From Bacillus sp. FJAT-22090 (GTDB taxonomy: Bacteria; Bacillota; Bacilli; Bacillales_A; Planococcaceae): a stretch of DNA of 64,000 bases. Location: positions 372,001 through 436,000 of the forward strand of contig NZ_VEBK01000002.1 of assembly GCF_007676755.1 (NCBI RefSeq), in the 5' to 3' direction. Positions 18,053 to 26,465 of this stretch are shown one piece after another. A program made the position numbers and the translations under genes. The notes under the pieces are model-generated. The model worked only from the letters and a program-made list of their open reading frames with translations, was not told the DNA's origin and did no database searches. The first letter of the stretch is position 1; each line of letters opens with the position of its first letter.

Positions 18053-19201
18053 TCAAGTTAGTTTGTTAAATGTCCACTTTGGTTTCGTTGGTGCAGAGAA
18101 AAAACTATTCCTTTTTCCACGATTTTCTATTCTTTTTTCACACATAGCATTCGCTGATTCTTCGGTAGTCATATCTGTACTAGCAGCTTCTTTATAAACT
18201 TCTAGAATCGAATCGTATATATGTTTTGTTTTGGCAAGGACTCGTGCATGATTAATACCGTACAATTCATCCGCAACTTGAATCAGTCCACCAGAATTCA
18301 CAATATAATCGGGAGCATATAAAATCCCTTTATCTCGTAGCATTCTACCATGTCTGTCTTCTAGTAATTGGTTGTTAGCTGAACCTACAATTGCTTTTAC
18401 TTTAAACAGAGGAATTGTACTGTCATTAATAATTCCACCAAATGCACAAGGTACGAAGATATCAGCTTCTTGAGAGTAAATTTCATCTTTTAAAACGATT
18501 TGAACTTCTCCGGTTGTTTTTGATGCTACATCTTCAATCTTCCGAAGACTTTCTTCATTAATATCTGTTACATAAATTTTGGCACCAGCTTCAAGCAGCC
18601 CACATGCAACTTTAAATCCAACTTTCCCCAGTCCTTGAATCGCATAGACTGGTTTACCTAATTCGTCATTACCATAAAGCGTCTGATTGGTAGCTTTGAT
18701 GCCGTATAAAACTCCTGCAGCCGTTGGTATGGATGAATCACCACCACCCCCATATTCTTCTGGAAGACCATTGATAAAGTTAGTTTCTTTCGTAGCATGA
18801 ACAAAATCCTCCATCGTCGTTCCCATATCCGTTCCTGTATAAAAACGGCCTCCTAGTGAATTGACAAATTGACCGAAAGCACGGAATAATTCAGGGGACT
18901 TATCTTTTGTAGGATCACCGATAATGACAGCTTTTCCGCCTCCAAAGTCAACATCGGCAGCTGCGCATTTGTAGGTCATTCCTTTTGAAAGGCGAAGAGC
19001 ATCTTCCAGAGCTTCCTCCATGCTACTATAAGGTTGCATTCTACATCCTCCGAGCGCTGGTCCAAGAGTAGTGTTATGAATCGCAATAATTGCACGTAAT
19101 CCAGTTGCAGGATCATTGCAAAATACCACTTGTTCATGTTTTGCCATTTTGTCGAAAAGATCATATTCTTTAATCATTGATAGATTTTCAGCCATTATCA
19201 C
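18053..19201 (-). CDS. pdh: Phenylalanine dehydrogenase
   Basis: NAD-dependent oxidative deamination of L-Phe (often also L-Tyr) to arylpyruvate. 382 aa, very close in memory to the Sporosarcina ureae/B. badius enzymes. Visible residues are Lys78 (GMTYKCA) and Lys90 (DFGGGKAV), the substrate and catalytic lysines, and the Rossmann motif GLGKVG at 190-195. Specificity markers favour PheDH over leucine dehydrogenase: Gly123 in [10 protein letters not shown], where LeuDH has Ala, and [13 protein letters not shown] start at 19201, 8 bp after AAAGGGGG; an ATG two codons later is possible. Confidence 0.93.
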   Translation of the reverse strand: MIMAENLSMIKEYDLFDKMAKHEQVVFCNDPATGLRAIIAIHNTTLGPALGGCRMQPYSSMEEALEDALRLSKGMTYKCAAADVDFGGGKAVIIGDPTKDKSPELFRAFGQFVNSLGGRFYTGTDMGTTMEDFVHATKETNFINGLPEEYGGGGDSSIPTAAGVLYGIKATNQTLYGNDELGKPVYAIQGLGKVGFKVACGLLEAGAKIYVTDINEESLRKIEDVASKTTGEVQIVLKDEIYSQEADIFVPCAFGGIINDSTIPLFKVKAIVGSANNQLLEDRHGRMLRDKGILYAPDYIVNSGGLIQVADELYGINHARVLAKTKHIYDSILEVYKEAASTDMTTEESANAMCEKRIENRGKRNSFFSAPTKPKWTFNKLT

Positions 19202-19233
19202 CTGTTATGCCCCCTTTTAGAATCTATTTCCTC

Positions 19234-19632
19234 TTAAAATGATGAAGCACTTCTAAGTTTTTCATTGATCATTTCTTTTGATAATATTACTTGCCTTACT
19301 TCTCCTTCCCCAATAATCCCCTTTTGATTAGACGCAGTGATTGTTGTCACCACAACATTCTTATGTAGTTCTACTAATGTTGCTTTCAATGTAACTGTGG
19401 AACCAAGTGGGGATGGCGCTATATGATTGAGCTTTACCGAAGCGCCCATTCCTTCTTCATGGTCTTCTAGAAACGGTAGAATTATTTTTCGAGAAACCCA
19501 TTCCATATGGTAGGTCATCGCTACCGTTGAATAAACGGGATGTACGATCCTTCCTTCAAAAGAAGCAAACATATCTTTCGTTACTTTAATTTCTATCGTC
19601 TCTTCTCTTCCAACTTCCATTCCGTGTTTCAC
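19234..19632 (-). CDS. FlK-like hotdog thioesterase, first gene of the aromatic operon
   Basis: Acyl-CoA thioesterase of the fluoroacetyl-CoA thioesterase-like family. The sequence VHPVYSTVAMTYHMEWVSR followed by KLNHIAPSPLGS matches FlK, with the Thr, Glu and His of its catalytic set visible (T42, E50 and H76 when counted from the upstream GTG at 19650). No DUF or PaaI-type motif is seen. The predicted role is hydrolysis of 4-hydroxyphenylacetyl-CoA, or proofreading of aryl-acetyl-CoA made by the adjacent complex. The GTG at 19632 is preferred because AGAGGTG lies 5 bp upstream. Confidence 0.8.
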   Translation of the reverse strand: MKHGMEVGREETIEIKVTKDMFASFEGRIVHPVYSTVAMTYHMEWVSRKIILPFLEDHEEGMGASVKLNHIAPSPLGSTVTLKATLVELHKNVVVTTITASNQKGIIGEGEVRQVILSKEMINEKLRSASSF

Positions 19633-19710
19633 CAAAACACCTCTATTCACTATATGCTTGATTGCCCGTAAATCTGAATGAAGTTTTCTTAGTTTACCTA
19701 CTCAAATAAG

Positions 19711-19725
19711 TGTAACCGCTTACAT
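19711..19725 (-). promoter_or_regulatory. Catabolite-responsive element (cre) in the leader of the aromatic operon
   Basis: On the minus strand the 15-mer ATGTAAGCGGTTACA fits the cre consensus WTGNAANCGNWNNCW at every position. It lies between the predicted promoter and the first gene, roughly 35-50 nt after the expected transcription start. That position would allow CcpA to act as a roadblock, so glucose repression of the whole operon is expected. Confidence 0.7.
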
Positions 19726-19755
19726 TAATAACTATATTCTTATTTACATAACACT

Positions 19756-19795
19756 ATTACAACGTAATCGTAACAATCTGTAATACTATAGTCAA
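19756..19795 (-). promoter_or_regulatory. Predicted promoter of the aromatic operon with an overlapping palindrome
   Basis: Minus-strand TTGACT (19790-19795) and TACGAT (19767-19772) are separated by exactly 17 bp. A perfect palindrome ATTAC-AAC-GTAAT (19756-19768) overlaps the downstream edge of the -10 box, where a repressor would block initiation. PaaX, encoded about 2 kb away, is one candidate; no PaaX site consensus for this group is known to me. Confidence 0.5.
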
Positions 19796-19897
19796 TACTA
19801 TTTTTGATATAAAACTATTTATTTTGAATTTACTGAACTTTATTTATAAAAAAGAAAGCATTGTGTATAATCATCACATCTTTCTGTGACTTTATCG

Positions 19898-19931
19898 AAA
19901 AAAAAATAATGAGATGAACTCTCACTATTTT
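19898..19931 (-). terminator. Intrinsic terminator after the nitronate monooxygenase-like gene
   Basis: Minus strand: AATAgTGAGA, a 5-nt loop and TCTCAtTATT, followed directly by nine T residues. It begins immediately after the stop codon at 19932 and separates that gene from the promoter of the aromatic operon. Confidence 0.85.
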
Positions 19932-20906
19932 TTAATGCTTATTATTTGCTCGTATTTTATTTATCCTTTCTAGAGATTTAGCCATCTTATTTTCTGCTTC
20001 CTCCATCATTTCATTTATCAACTCTTTAACTGTTGGAATATCTTCAATAAGACCCGCAATTTGCCCACTATTTAAAAACCCATTTTCCATATCACCTTCA
20101 ATTGCCCCTTTAATATGACGTTCTTCAGAAGTTATTTCGTTGTAAAATTCAAGAGTTATCCCCTTTTTATCTAATTTATCAAGCTCAACTCCATAAGGTG
20201 TTTTTAAAATTCTTCGAACACGCCCCAAGCTACGTCCAATAACTAAAGTTTCTGTATCACTTGCTTTCACAAGGTTTTGTTTGTAAGTATTATGAAAAGG
20301 TGCCTCCTTTGTTGCAATTAAACGAGTACCAATTTGGACACCACTGGCACCAAGCATAATCGCAGCTGCTAATCCTTTGCCATCTGCTATACCTCCTGCT
20401 GCAATCACTGGAACTTTTACGTGTTTAACAATTTGTGGTATAAGCGTGAATGTCGTCAATTCCAAATTTGAGTTTATGCCGGCTGCTTCAAACCCTTCAG
20501 CCACTAGTATGTCAGCTCCTGCTTCTTCGGCTTTTTTTGCATGCTTTACGGACGCCACTAAAGAGATAACTATTATGCCATGCTCATGCAGCCTAGGAAT
20601 ATAGGGTGCAGGATTGCCTGCTGATAAAGACACAATTGGAATGTTATGTTTGATAACAAGATCAATCAATTCGTTAACATAAGGTGAGACGTTAATTGCT
20701 ATGTTGATCGCAATTCTTTTTTTAGTTAGCTGTTTGGTTTTCAGTATTATTGTCTCTACTTCAGAAGGTGTCATAGTTCCGCATCCTATTGTACCGAGAC
20801 CTCCTGCCTCTGAAACAGCTGAGGTAAGTTGTGCATTACTTATATTTCCCATCCCCCCTTGAATAATCGGATAGTCTATTTGCAGTTTCTCACAAATACA
20901 TATCAT
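19932..20906 (-). CDS. Nitronate monooxygenase / 2-nitropropane dioxygenase family flavoprotein
   Basis: FMN-binding TIM-barrel oxidoreductase, 324 aa. The N-terminal YPIIQGGMGNISNAQL and the phosphate-binding VIAAGGIADGKGLAAA and GASGVQIGTR segments are diagnostic of the NMO/FabK superfamily. FabK enoyl-ACP reductases look similar, so reductase activity cannot be excluded. Many paa/hpa loci carry such a gene, but its role there is unproven. It has its own terminator and lies between the two catabolic operons. A weak GAGGGGTGG element lies 14 bp upstream of the ATG. Confidence 0.8.
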   Translation of the reverse strand: MICICEKLQIDYPIIQGGMGNISNAQLTSAVSEAGGLGTIGCGTMTPSEVETIILKTKQLTKKRIAINIAINVSPYVNELIDLVIKHNIPIVSLSAGNPAPYIPRLHEHGIIVISLVASVKHAKKAEEAGADILVAEGFEAAGINSNLELTTFTLIPQIVKHVKVPVIAAGGIADGKGLAAAIMLGASGVQIGTRLIATKEAPFHNTYKQNLVKASDTETLVIGRSLGRVRRILKTPYGVELDKLDKKGITLEFYNEITSEERHIKGAIEGDMENGFLNSGQIAGLIEDIPTVKELINEMMEEAENKMAKSLERINKIRANNKH

Positions 20907-21176
20907 TTTTTATCCACCCCTCTTAAAATATGTTATAGTAAAATCTAAAGAATAACAATTAAGAAAATTCAGCTATTAACTATTAAATTTTCCAAACTGG
21001 GAGTATATTTAAAATGATATGCGAAGCCCTAGTATAGGGAGAGTGAGCGTCCATGGGCAGAGAAAATCATAGCGGTCACTAGCATCATCGCATTATTCCT
21101 AATCAACGAACCGTAACATAAAGATGGGGAACTGGAAGACTTCTTTAGATAATTTTAAAAAATGGGGGTTATATGG
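20907..21176. other. Divergent intergenic region with a diverged dispersed-repeat copy
   Basis: No ORF. It holds the outward promoters for the genes on either side. A 66-bp segment at 21008-21074 (TTTAAAAT, then GAAGCCC, AG, TAG, AGAG, CATGGGCA, ATAGCG in order) resembles a segment at 32356-32409 in the same order and spacing with short gaps. Origin unknown; it may be a decayed repeat. Confidence 0.4.
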
Positions 21177-21695
21177 ATGATTATCAATTTTAAAGGGAAA
21201 AAACCTGAGCTTGCACCGACGGTTTTTGTTGCGCCAGGTGTCAAAATTATAGGCGATGTGCAAGTTGGAGATGAGTCTACTATTTGGTTCAATTCAGTTT
21301 TGAGAGGAGATGAAGGCTCTATCAAAATCGGAAAAAGGTGTAGCATTCAAGATAATTCGACTATTCATTTATATGAAGATGCACCAGTTGAAATAGATGA
21401 TGAGGTGACCGTTGGACATAATGTAATTCTTCATGGCTGTAAAGTTGGGAAACGCTCTATTATTGGAATGGGCTCTACCATATTGGATCACGTAGAGATT
21501 GGAGAAGAGTGTATTATTGGAGCAAACACGTTAGTTCCACCCGGTAAGAAGATTCCGTCTCGTTCACTAGTCGTCGGTTCACCTGGAAAGGTAGTGAGGG
21601 AATTGAACGAAAAAGATTTTGAGATTATCCAACTTTCCATCGACACATATGTTCAAAAAGGATATGATTATCGTGAAATTTTAGATGGTAAGTAG
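21177..21695 (+). CDS. Gamma-carbonic anhydrase-like hexapeptide-repeat protein (PaaY/YtoA-like)
   Basis: Left-handed beta-helix protein (172 aa), trimeric in this family. Hexapeptide repeats run through the chain. The metal-binding His triad is visible in NSTIHLYED and VTVGHNVILHGC. It starts after GGGGGTT at the ATG at 21177; a preceding ATG at 21162 is inside the SD. Homologues next to paa genes are called PaaY, a thioesterase that clears dead-end CoA adducts, and others are called YtoA. Being convergent with paaX favours a PaaY-type role, but this is inferred. Confidence 0.82.
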   Translation: MIINFKGKKPELAPTVFVAPGVKIIGDVQVGDESTIWFNSVLRGDEGSIKIGKRCSIQDNSTIHLYEDAPVEIDDEVTVGHNVILHGCKVGKRSIIGMGSTILDHVEIGEECIIGANTLVPPGKKIPSRSLVVGSPGKVVRELNEKDFEIIQLSIDTYVQKGYDYREILDGK

Positions 21696-21714
21696 ATTTC
21701 CTACTTCATAAATG

Positions 21715-21757
21715 ATAAGTGGGCAGCAGAAATTAACTTTCTGTCTGCCCACTTATA
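21715..21757. terminator. Convergent bidirectional terminator between the PaaY-like gene and paaX
   Basis: A long stem: ATAAGTGGGCAG at 21715-21726 with its complement at 21745-21756, extended inward by CAGAAA/TTTCTG with a single bulge. It serves both converging transcription units. Confidence 0.88.
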
Positions 21758-21784
21758 CAATCATTCTATATTGCACAAAAAGCA

Positions 21785-22663
21785 TCAATCATTAAATAAA
21801 GGGTGATCCCCCGCGTCATATTCTCTATCTTTTTGACGCATATCATTCTCTTCTTGAAAAACTTCTTCAAAAAAATGGCTTGCGGGTGGTGCGAGCAATT
21901 TATAATATTGCTCAAATAACAGAGCGGCATGGTTCCCACTCCATATTTCGGGTAACAATTCTTTTGGTAAGCCTGGATCAGTAAAAAGAAATTTCCGATA
22001 TTCATGCACAAGCTTCGTCCGCTCCACAAAACACTCTGCATCAGTCATCTGACCACTATTCATCATGCTTTGATGAACTATATACTGTTTGCTGTATGTC
22101 GAGATAAAAGCTTGATATTTTCCCTCAAGCTCTTGAAGATGCCAACTTTTTTCGACAAGTGTTCTGTTTGCTTGTGGTCCTTTATATTCCGAGACAAAGA
22201 AATCTACATAATTTTGAATATCGTATTTTTCAATGAGATATTCTACTTCTTTTTCGAGATTATTTGGGGAGATCCAACATCCATTTGAAAAACTGCCGAA
22301 TCCGCTCCACAAAAGCTCTTTACGAAGTTCATCACGAATTTGCCGTTTTTCCTCTGGAATTGTATACATAAGCATCCGCCATTTACCATCCCATTCATTC
22401 GGCATCATTTTAAAAATCCGAATTGCCGCTTCTTCCATTCGTGCTTCTCCCCGACTTGTCAGGAAGTAATAGCTTTTATTTCCTTTCTTTTCTGAATCGA
22501 TCCAACCTTGTTTCATCATTCTGGAAACAGCAACTCGCACTGATTGTTCGTTATGGCCAAATTCTTTCAATAACCGGATCAAGCTCCCAATCCATATTTT
22601 GTTTCCATAATGACGTATATAATCACCGTATATGGTAAATATCATTGATTGTGTATTCGACAT
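21785..22663 (-). CDS. paaX: Phenylacetic acid degradation transcriptional repressor PaaX
   Basis: GntR-like repressor that responds to phenylacetyl-CoA in characterised systems. 292 aa. An N-terminal winged helix (about 10-80; the SVRVAVSRMMKQGWI helix reads like the recognition region) is followed by the PaaX-specific segments EWDGKWRMLMYTIPE and LLWSGFGSFSNGCWISP. It is the last gene of the paa run, 119 bp after paaJ with no obvious terminator between them. It is probably co-transcribed and autoregulated, with its own weak promoter possible. Confidence 0.93.
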   Translation of the reverse strand: MSNTQSMIFTIYGDYIRHYGNKIWIGSLIRLLKEFGHNEQSVRVAVSRMMKQGWIDSEKKGNKSYYFLTSRGEARMEEAAIRIFKMMPNEWDGKWRMLMYTIPEEKRQIRDELRKELLWSGFGSFSNGCWISPNNLEKEVEYLIEKYDIQNYVDFFVSEYKGPQANRTLVEKSWHLQELEGKYQAFISTYSKQYIVHQSMMNSGQMTDAECFVERTKLVHEYRKFLFTDPGLPKELLPEIWSGNHAALLFEQYYKLLAPPASHFFEEVFQEENDMRQKDREYDAGDHPLFND

Positions 22664-22782
22664 AAAGGTTCACTCTTTTCTTTTTACCTATTTACCAATA
22701 TATCACGATTTTACCCTTCTTTCATTATTTTGTAATAAGAAAACGGAGAGCAATTTTTTTATTTGTTTGTTTATGTTTCCTT

Positions 22783-23988
22783 CTATTCCAATACATTCTC
22801 AAAAATTGTTGCAATTCCTTGCCCTACTCCAATACACATAGTCGCTAATCCATATTGAACGTCTCTTTTCTTCATTTCATATAAAAGTGTCGTCACAATT
22901 CGAGCACCACTCGCACCTAGAGGATGTCCAAATGCAATTGCTCCACCATTGACATTCACTTTTTCACTATTTAAATCTAACTGTCTCATGCATTCCAAAG
23001 ATTGAGAAGCAAATGCTTCATTCAATTCAACTAGACCAATATCATTTATAGTTAATTTCGCACGTTTTAGCACTTTTCTTGAAGCGAAAATAGGACCGAG
23101 TCCCATCACCGAAGGGTCAAGTCCAGCCGTTGCACCTGTTATATATTTTGCTATTGGCTTCAAATTCAATTCTTTTGCTTTATTAGCACTCATCAAAAGA
23201 AGGGCAGCTGCACCGTCATTGACGCCCGAAGCGTTGCCTGCTGTAACTGTGCCTCCATCAAATAATGGTTTTAGTTTGCTAAGTTTCTCTAGCGTTGTTT
23301 CTGTCCGGGGATGTTCATCTTGATCGACGATAATATTATTCCCTTTTTGATCTTTATAAATAACCGGAACAATTTCTTCAGCGAAACGGTTTGCTTCCAT
23401 CGCTTTTTTTGCCCGTTGTTGGCTTTCAAATGCAAATATATCTTGATCTTCCCTTGATATATAATATTGCTGGGCCACATTTTCCGCTGTTTCCGGCATC
23501 GTATGTGCACCGTACATTTCTTTCAATTTATTGTTTGTAAAACGCCAGCCAATTGTAGTATCTCGTAGTTCCATATTGCCCCGTGGAAATTCCCTATTAG
23601 GTTTTGCCATGACAAGTGGGGCGCGAGTCATACTTTCCGTACCGCCTGCAATGAAAATATCCCCTTCTCCAACTGCAATTGCTCTTGCAGCGTACATGAT
23701 CGCGTCCATACCCGACCCGCAAAGACGGTTAATAGTAGTGCCAGCCACTTCTACAGGAAGCCCTGCCAATAGGCCAGACATACGGGCAACGTTGCGGTTA
23801 TCTTCACCAGCTTGGTTAGCATTTCCGAAAACGACTTCCTCGATTTGCTGTGGAGGGAGCTCTGGGTTCCGTTCAATAAGTGCCTTTATAACGACAGCTC
23901 CCAAATCGTCAGGGCGTACATCTTTTAATGCTCCATTATATTTTCCTATAGGTGTACGGACCGCATCCACAATAACAATTTCTCTCAC
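22783..23988 (-). CDS. paaJ: Thiolase, probably 3-oxoadipyl-CoA/3-oxo-5,6-dehydrosuberyl-CoA thiolase
   Basis: Last carbon-carbon cleavage of the phenylacetate route, giving acetyl-CoA plus succinyl-CoA. 401 aa. The active-site Cys is in [10 protein letters not shown], the His in [12 protein letters not shown], and the second Cys in MCIGVGQG. The [20 protein letters not shown]-like N-terminus is typical of PaaJ/PcaF. The GTG start overlaps the paaH stop (GTGA). Specificity is assigned from position. Confidence 0.9.
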   Translation of the reverse strand: MREIVIVDAVRTPIGKYNGALKDVRPDDLGAVVIKALIERNPELPPQQIEEVVFGNANQAGEDNRNVARMSGLLAGLPVEVAGTTINRLCGSGMDAIMYAARAIAVGEGDIFIAGGTESMTRAPLVMAKPNREFPRGNMELRDTTIGWRFTNNKLKEMYGAHTMPETAENVAQQYYISREDQDIFAFESQQRAKKAMEANRFAEEIVPVIYKDQKGNNIIVDQDEHPRTETTLEKLSKLKPLFDGGTVTAGNASGVNDGAAALLLMSANKAKELNLKPIAKYITGATAGLDPSVMGLGPIFASRKVLKRAKLTINDIGLVELNEAFASQSLECMRQLDLNSEKVNVNGGAIAFGHPLGASGARIVTTLLYEMKKRDVQYGLATMCIGVGQGIATIFENVLE

Positions 23989-24860
23989 TTTTTCATCAAC
24001 TCTTCCTCTATTGTATAGTCGTATACCCCTTTACCGCTTTTTCGTCCTAGACGCCCCGCTTTGACATATTGTTCTAACAATGGAGCTGGACGATATTTCT
24101 CCCCAAGCTTTTCATGTAAATATTTCAAGTTATTCAACCGAGTATCTAGCCCAACGAGATCCACTAGTTCGAATGGTCCCATCGGATAATTCAAACCTAG
24201 CTTAATCGCTTTATCAATTTCTTCTGGTGTCCCTAGGCCTTCTTGAAGCATATAAAAGGCTTCATTGCCTACGAGCGCACTGATCCGGCTCGTTACAAAC
24301 CCAGGGAACTCATTGATAACGACCGTTTCTTTACCCATTCTTATAGCTACTTCTTTAATCGCGTCTATTGTCTCTTCGCTCGTTTCCAGTCCGCGAATAA
24401 TTTCGACAAGAGGCATCTTATGTACAGGATTAAAAAAGTGCATCGCAATTGTTTTCTCTGGACGTTTACCAAAAGAGGCAATTTCCGTCGGACTCATTGT
24501 GGATGTATTTGTAGCAAAATAACAATGCGTAGGGGCATGTTCCTCCATTGTTTCAAACACCAGCTTTTTAATCTCTACCTTTTCTGGCACCGCTTCAATA
24601 ATTAAGTCTGCATTTCCAATCGCTTTTGCTATATCACTTTCATAAATTATATTTTTTCGTGTTTGTTTAGCCTGTTCAGTTGAAATTTTACCGCGCACAA
24701 GTCCTTTTTCTAAAATTGTATTCATTTCCTGCTTTGCATGTTGTAAAGCAGAACTATTATTGTCAACGACTGTTACCGTGTACCCGCCAATCGCTCCTAC
24801 ATATGCAATTTCTCTTCCCATGACACCTGAACCTATAACAACAATGTGATGGATCATCAT
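23985..24860 (-). CDS. paaH: 3-hydroxyacyl-CoA dehydrogenase of the phenylacetate pathway
   Basis: NAD-dependent oxidation of 3-hydroxyadipyl-CoA. 291 aa. Rossmann motif GSGVMGREIA at the N-terminus, FFNPVHKMPLVEI with the catalytic His, and the C-terminal helical domain with LGLNYPMGPFELVDLVGLD (19 residues). It is the short single-domain form like Hbd, unlike the 475-aa E. coli PaaH. A 73-bp gap follows the aldehyde dehydrogenase gene and contains a GGACAG/CTGTCC stem; SD AGGAGG. Confidence 0.9.
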   Translation of the reverse strand: MMIHHIVVIGSGVMGREIAYVGAIGGYTVTVVDNNSSALQHAKQEMNTILEKGLVRGKISTEQAKQTRKNIIYESDIAKAIGNADLIIEAVPEKVEIKKLVFETMEEHAPTHCYFATNTSTMSPTEIASFGKRPEKTIAMHFFNPVHKMPLVEIIRGLETSEETIDAIKEVAIRMGKETVVINEFPGFVTSRISALVGNEAFYMLQEGLGTPEEIDKAIKLGLNYPMGPFELVDLVGLDTRLNNLKYLHEKLGEKYRPAPLLEQYVKAGRLGRKSGKGVYDYTIEEELMKK

Positions 24861-24933
24861 TTCAAACCTCCTTTTATATGAAAGAAGAAGGACAGGGTTA
24901 TAATAGATTCACTGTCCGTAATTCTACTTTATG

Positions 24934-26451
24934 TTACAGTCCGAACGGATTTAGAGGACGACTGCCATAATAAGATAAAATGCTTTTCGTTTCTGTATAG
25001 AGATCCAGTGTTTCGATGCACAACTCACGCCCGAATCCGGATTGCTTATAGCCACCGAATGGGGTTCCAGGAAAAGCAGAAAACGGGCAATTTACCATAA
25101 CTATTCCCGCTTGGATTTGATTTGCCACACGCGTAGCACGCGCACCATCTTTTGACCAAATGGCAGAACCTAAACCAAATTGCGTATCATTTGCCAGTTG
25201 GATAGCTTCTTTTTCATCTTTAAATTTCATCACAACAACAACCGGACCAAAGATCTCTTCTTTTACTACGGTCATATCTTGTTGAACGTTTGTAATGATT
25301 GTTGGCTCATACCAGTATCCATTTTCGTAGCCTTCTGGTTTCGCAACATTGCCACCTACAAGAATTTCTGCACCATCTTCACGTGCGGTTTGAACGTAAC
25401 CATTGATTGTATCAAGTTGGCCTTGGTCGATAATTGCTCCGACATGTGTTGCTTTATCAAAAGGATTTCCAAGCTGTAGTTTTTTTGTTTTTTCTACAAA
25501 TTTGTTCATGAATTCATCGTATATAGCTTCATGGACATATAGGCGTGAACGTGCTTCGCAAGATTGACCTGAGTTATAGAAAATACCAAACAAAGAACCA
25601 TCCACTGCTGCATCAATATCTGCATCGTCAAATACAAGGTTTGGAGATTTCCCCCCAAGCTCGAGTGTGACACGCTTTAATGTTTGAGACGCTTTCCCCA
25701 TTATGTCTTTACCTATAGGGGTTGAGCCGGTGAACGCTACTTTATCCACTTGCGGATGCTCTACTAAATAATTTCCGATTTCAGATCCAGAACCTGGCAA
25801 AATGTTTACAACGCCTGCTGGAACACCTGCTTCAAGGCAAATTTCTCCCAGAATTATAGCAGTGAGTGGAGTAAGGGATGCCGGTTTTACTACTATCGAA
25901 CAGCCAACTGCAATGGCAGGTGCTACTTTCCAGGCAGCCATCATCAATGGATAATTCCATGGAATGATTTGTGCACATACTCCCACAGGCTCCTTTTCTG
26001 TATAGTTGTGAAATTGCCCAGGGACATTGTTTACGGTTCCACGATGACCCACAATGGCACCAGCATAAAACTCAAAATCTTCGATTGCTTGTGACACTTG
26101 ACCTTGTGCTGCATGAAGTGATTTACCAGTATCTAGTATTTCCAGTTCAACAAGTTCGTTGAATCGTGCTCGCATTATAGCGGCAATTTTGTTCAGTACT
26201 TGTGCTCGTCGACCAATAGGATACATCTTCCATTTACCATTATCAAAAGCGTTACGAGCGGCTGTAATAGCTTTTGCCGCATCCTCCTTTGAAGCTTTTG
26301 CCACTTCCGCAACAAGCTCACCCGTTGCAGGATTGTATGTTTTAATCGTTTCTCCTGTACTACTCTTTACTTTTTCACCGTTAATAATTAAATGATAAAA
26401 GTCTCGTTTCATCGCTTCTTGCTCGACTTTATTTTCTCCAATTGTTGCCAT
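24934..26451 (-). CDS. Aldehyde dehydrogenase in the paa operon (candidate 3-oxo-5,6-dehydrosuberyl-CoA semialdehyde dehydrogenase)
   Basis: 505-aa ALDH with IIPWNYPL, the general-base Glu in ELGGKSPN and the nucleophile Cys in NSGQSCEARS. In most paa operons the bifunctional PaaZ (about 680 aa, ALDH plus MaoC hydratase) performs oxepin-CoA hydrolysis and semialdehyde oxidation. No PaaZ or MaoC domain is present here, so this stand-alone ALDH is the candidate for the oxidation half, like PacL of Azoarcus. A phenylacetaldehyde dehydrogenase role is the main alternative. Confidence 0.82.
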   Translation of the reverse strand: MATIGENKVEQEAMKRDFYHLIINGEKVKSSTGETIKTYNPATGELVAEVAKASKEDAAKAITAARNAFDNGKWKMYPIGRRAQVLNKIAAIMRARFNELVELEILDTGKSLHAAQGQVSQAIEDFEFYAGAIVGHRGTVNNVPGQFHNYTEKEPVGVCAQIIPWNYPLMMAAWKVAPAIAVGCSIVVKPASLTPLTAIILGEICLEAGVPAGVVNILPGSGSEIGNYLVEHPQVDKVAFTGSTPIGKDIMGKASQTLKRVTLELGGKSPNLVFDDADIDAAVDGSLFGIFYNSGQSCEARSRLYVHEAIYDEFMNKFVEKTKKLQLGNPFDKATHVGAIIDQGQLDTINGYVQTAREDGAEILVGGNVAKPEGYENGYWYEPTIITNVQQDMTVVKEEIFGPVVVVMKFKDEKEAIQLANDTQFGLGSAIWSKDGARATRVANQIQAGIVMVNCPFSAFPGTPFGGYKQSGFGRELCIETLDLYTETKSILSYYGSRPLNPFGL

Positions 26452-26465
26452 GTGATCAGCTCTCC

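Noticed and set aside
18053-19201. Leucine dehydrogenase
   Set aside because: The overall fold fits, but the substrate-pocket markers (Gly in [20 protein letters not shown]) and the N- and C-terminal sequence follow phenylalanine dehydrogenases, and the operon is aromatic.
19234-19632. PaaI thioesterase
   Set aside because: Hotdog fold is shared, but the VHPVYSTVAM / HMEWV / NHIAPSP pattern belongs to the FlK-like group and PaaI motifs are absent.
19932-20906. FabK enoyl-ACP reductase
   Set aside because: Close superfamily relative, but it is not near fatty-acid synthesis genes; kept as nitronate monooxygenase-like with the alternative noted.
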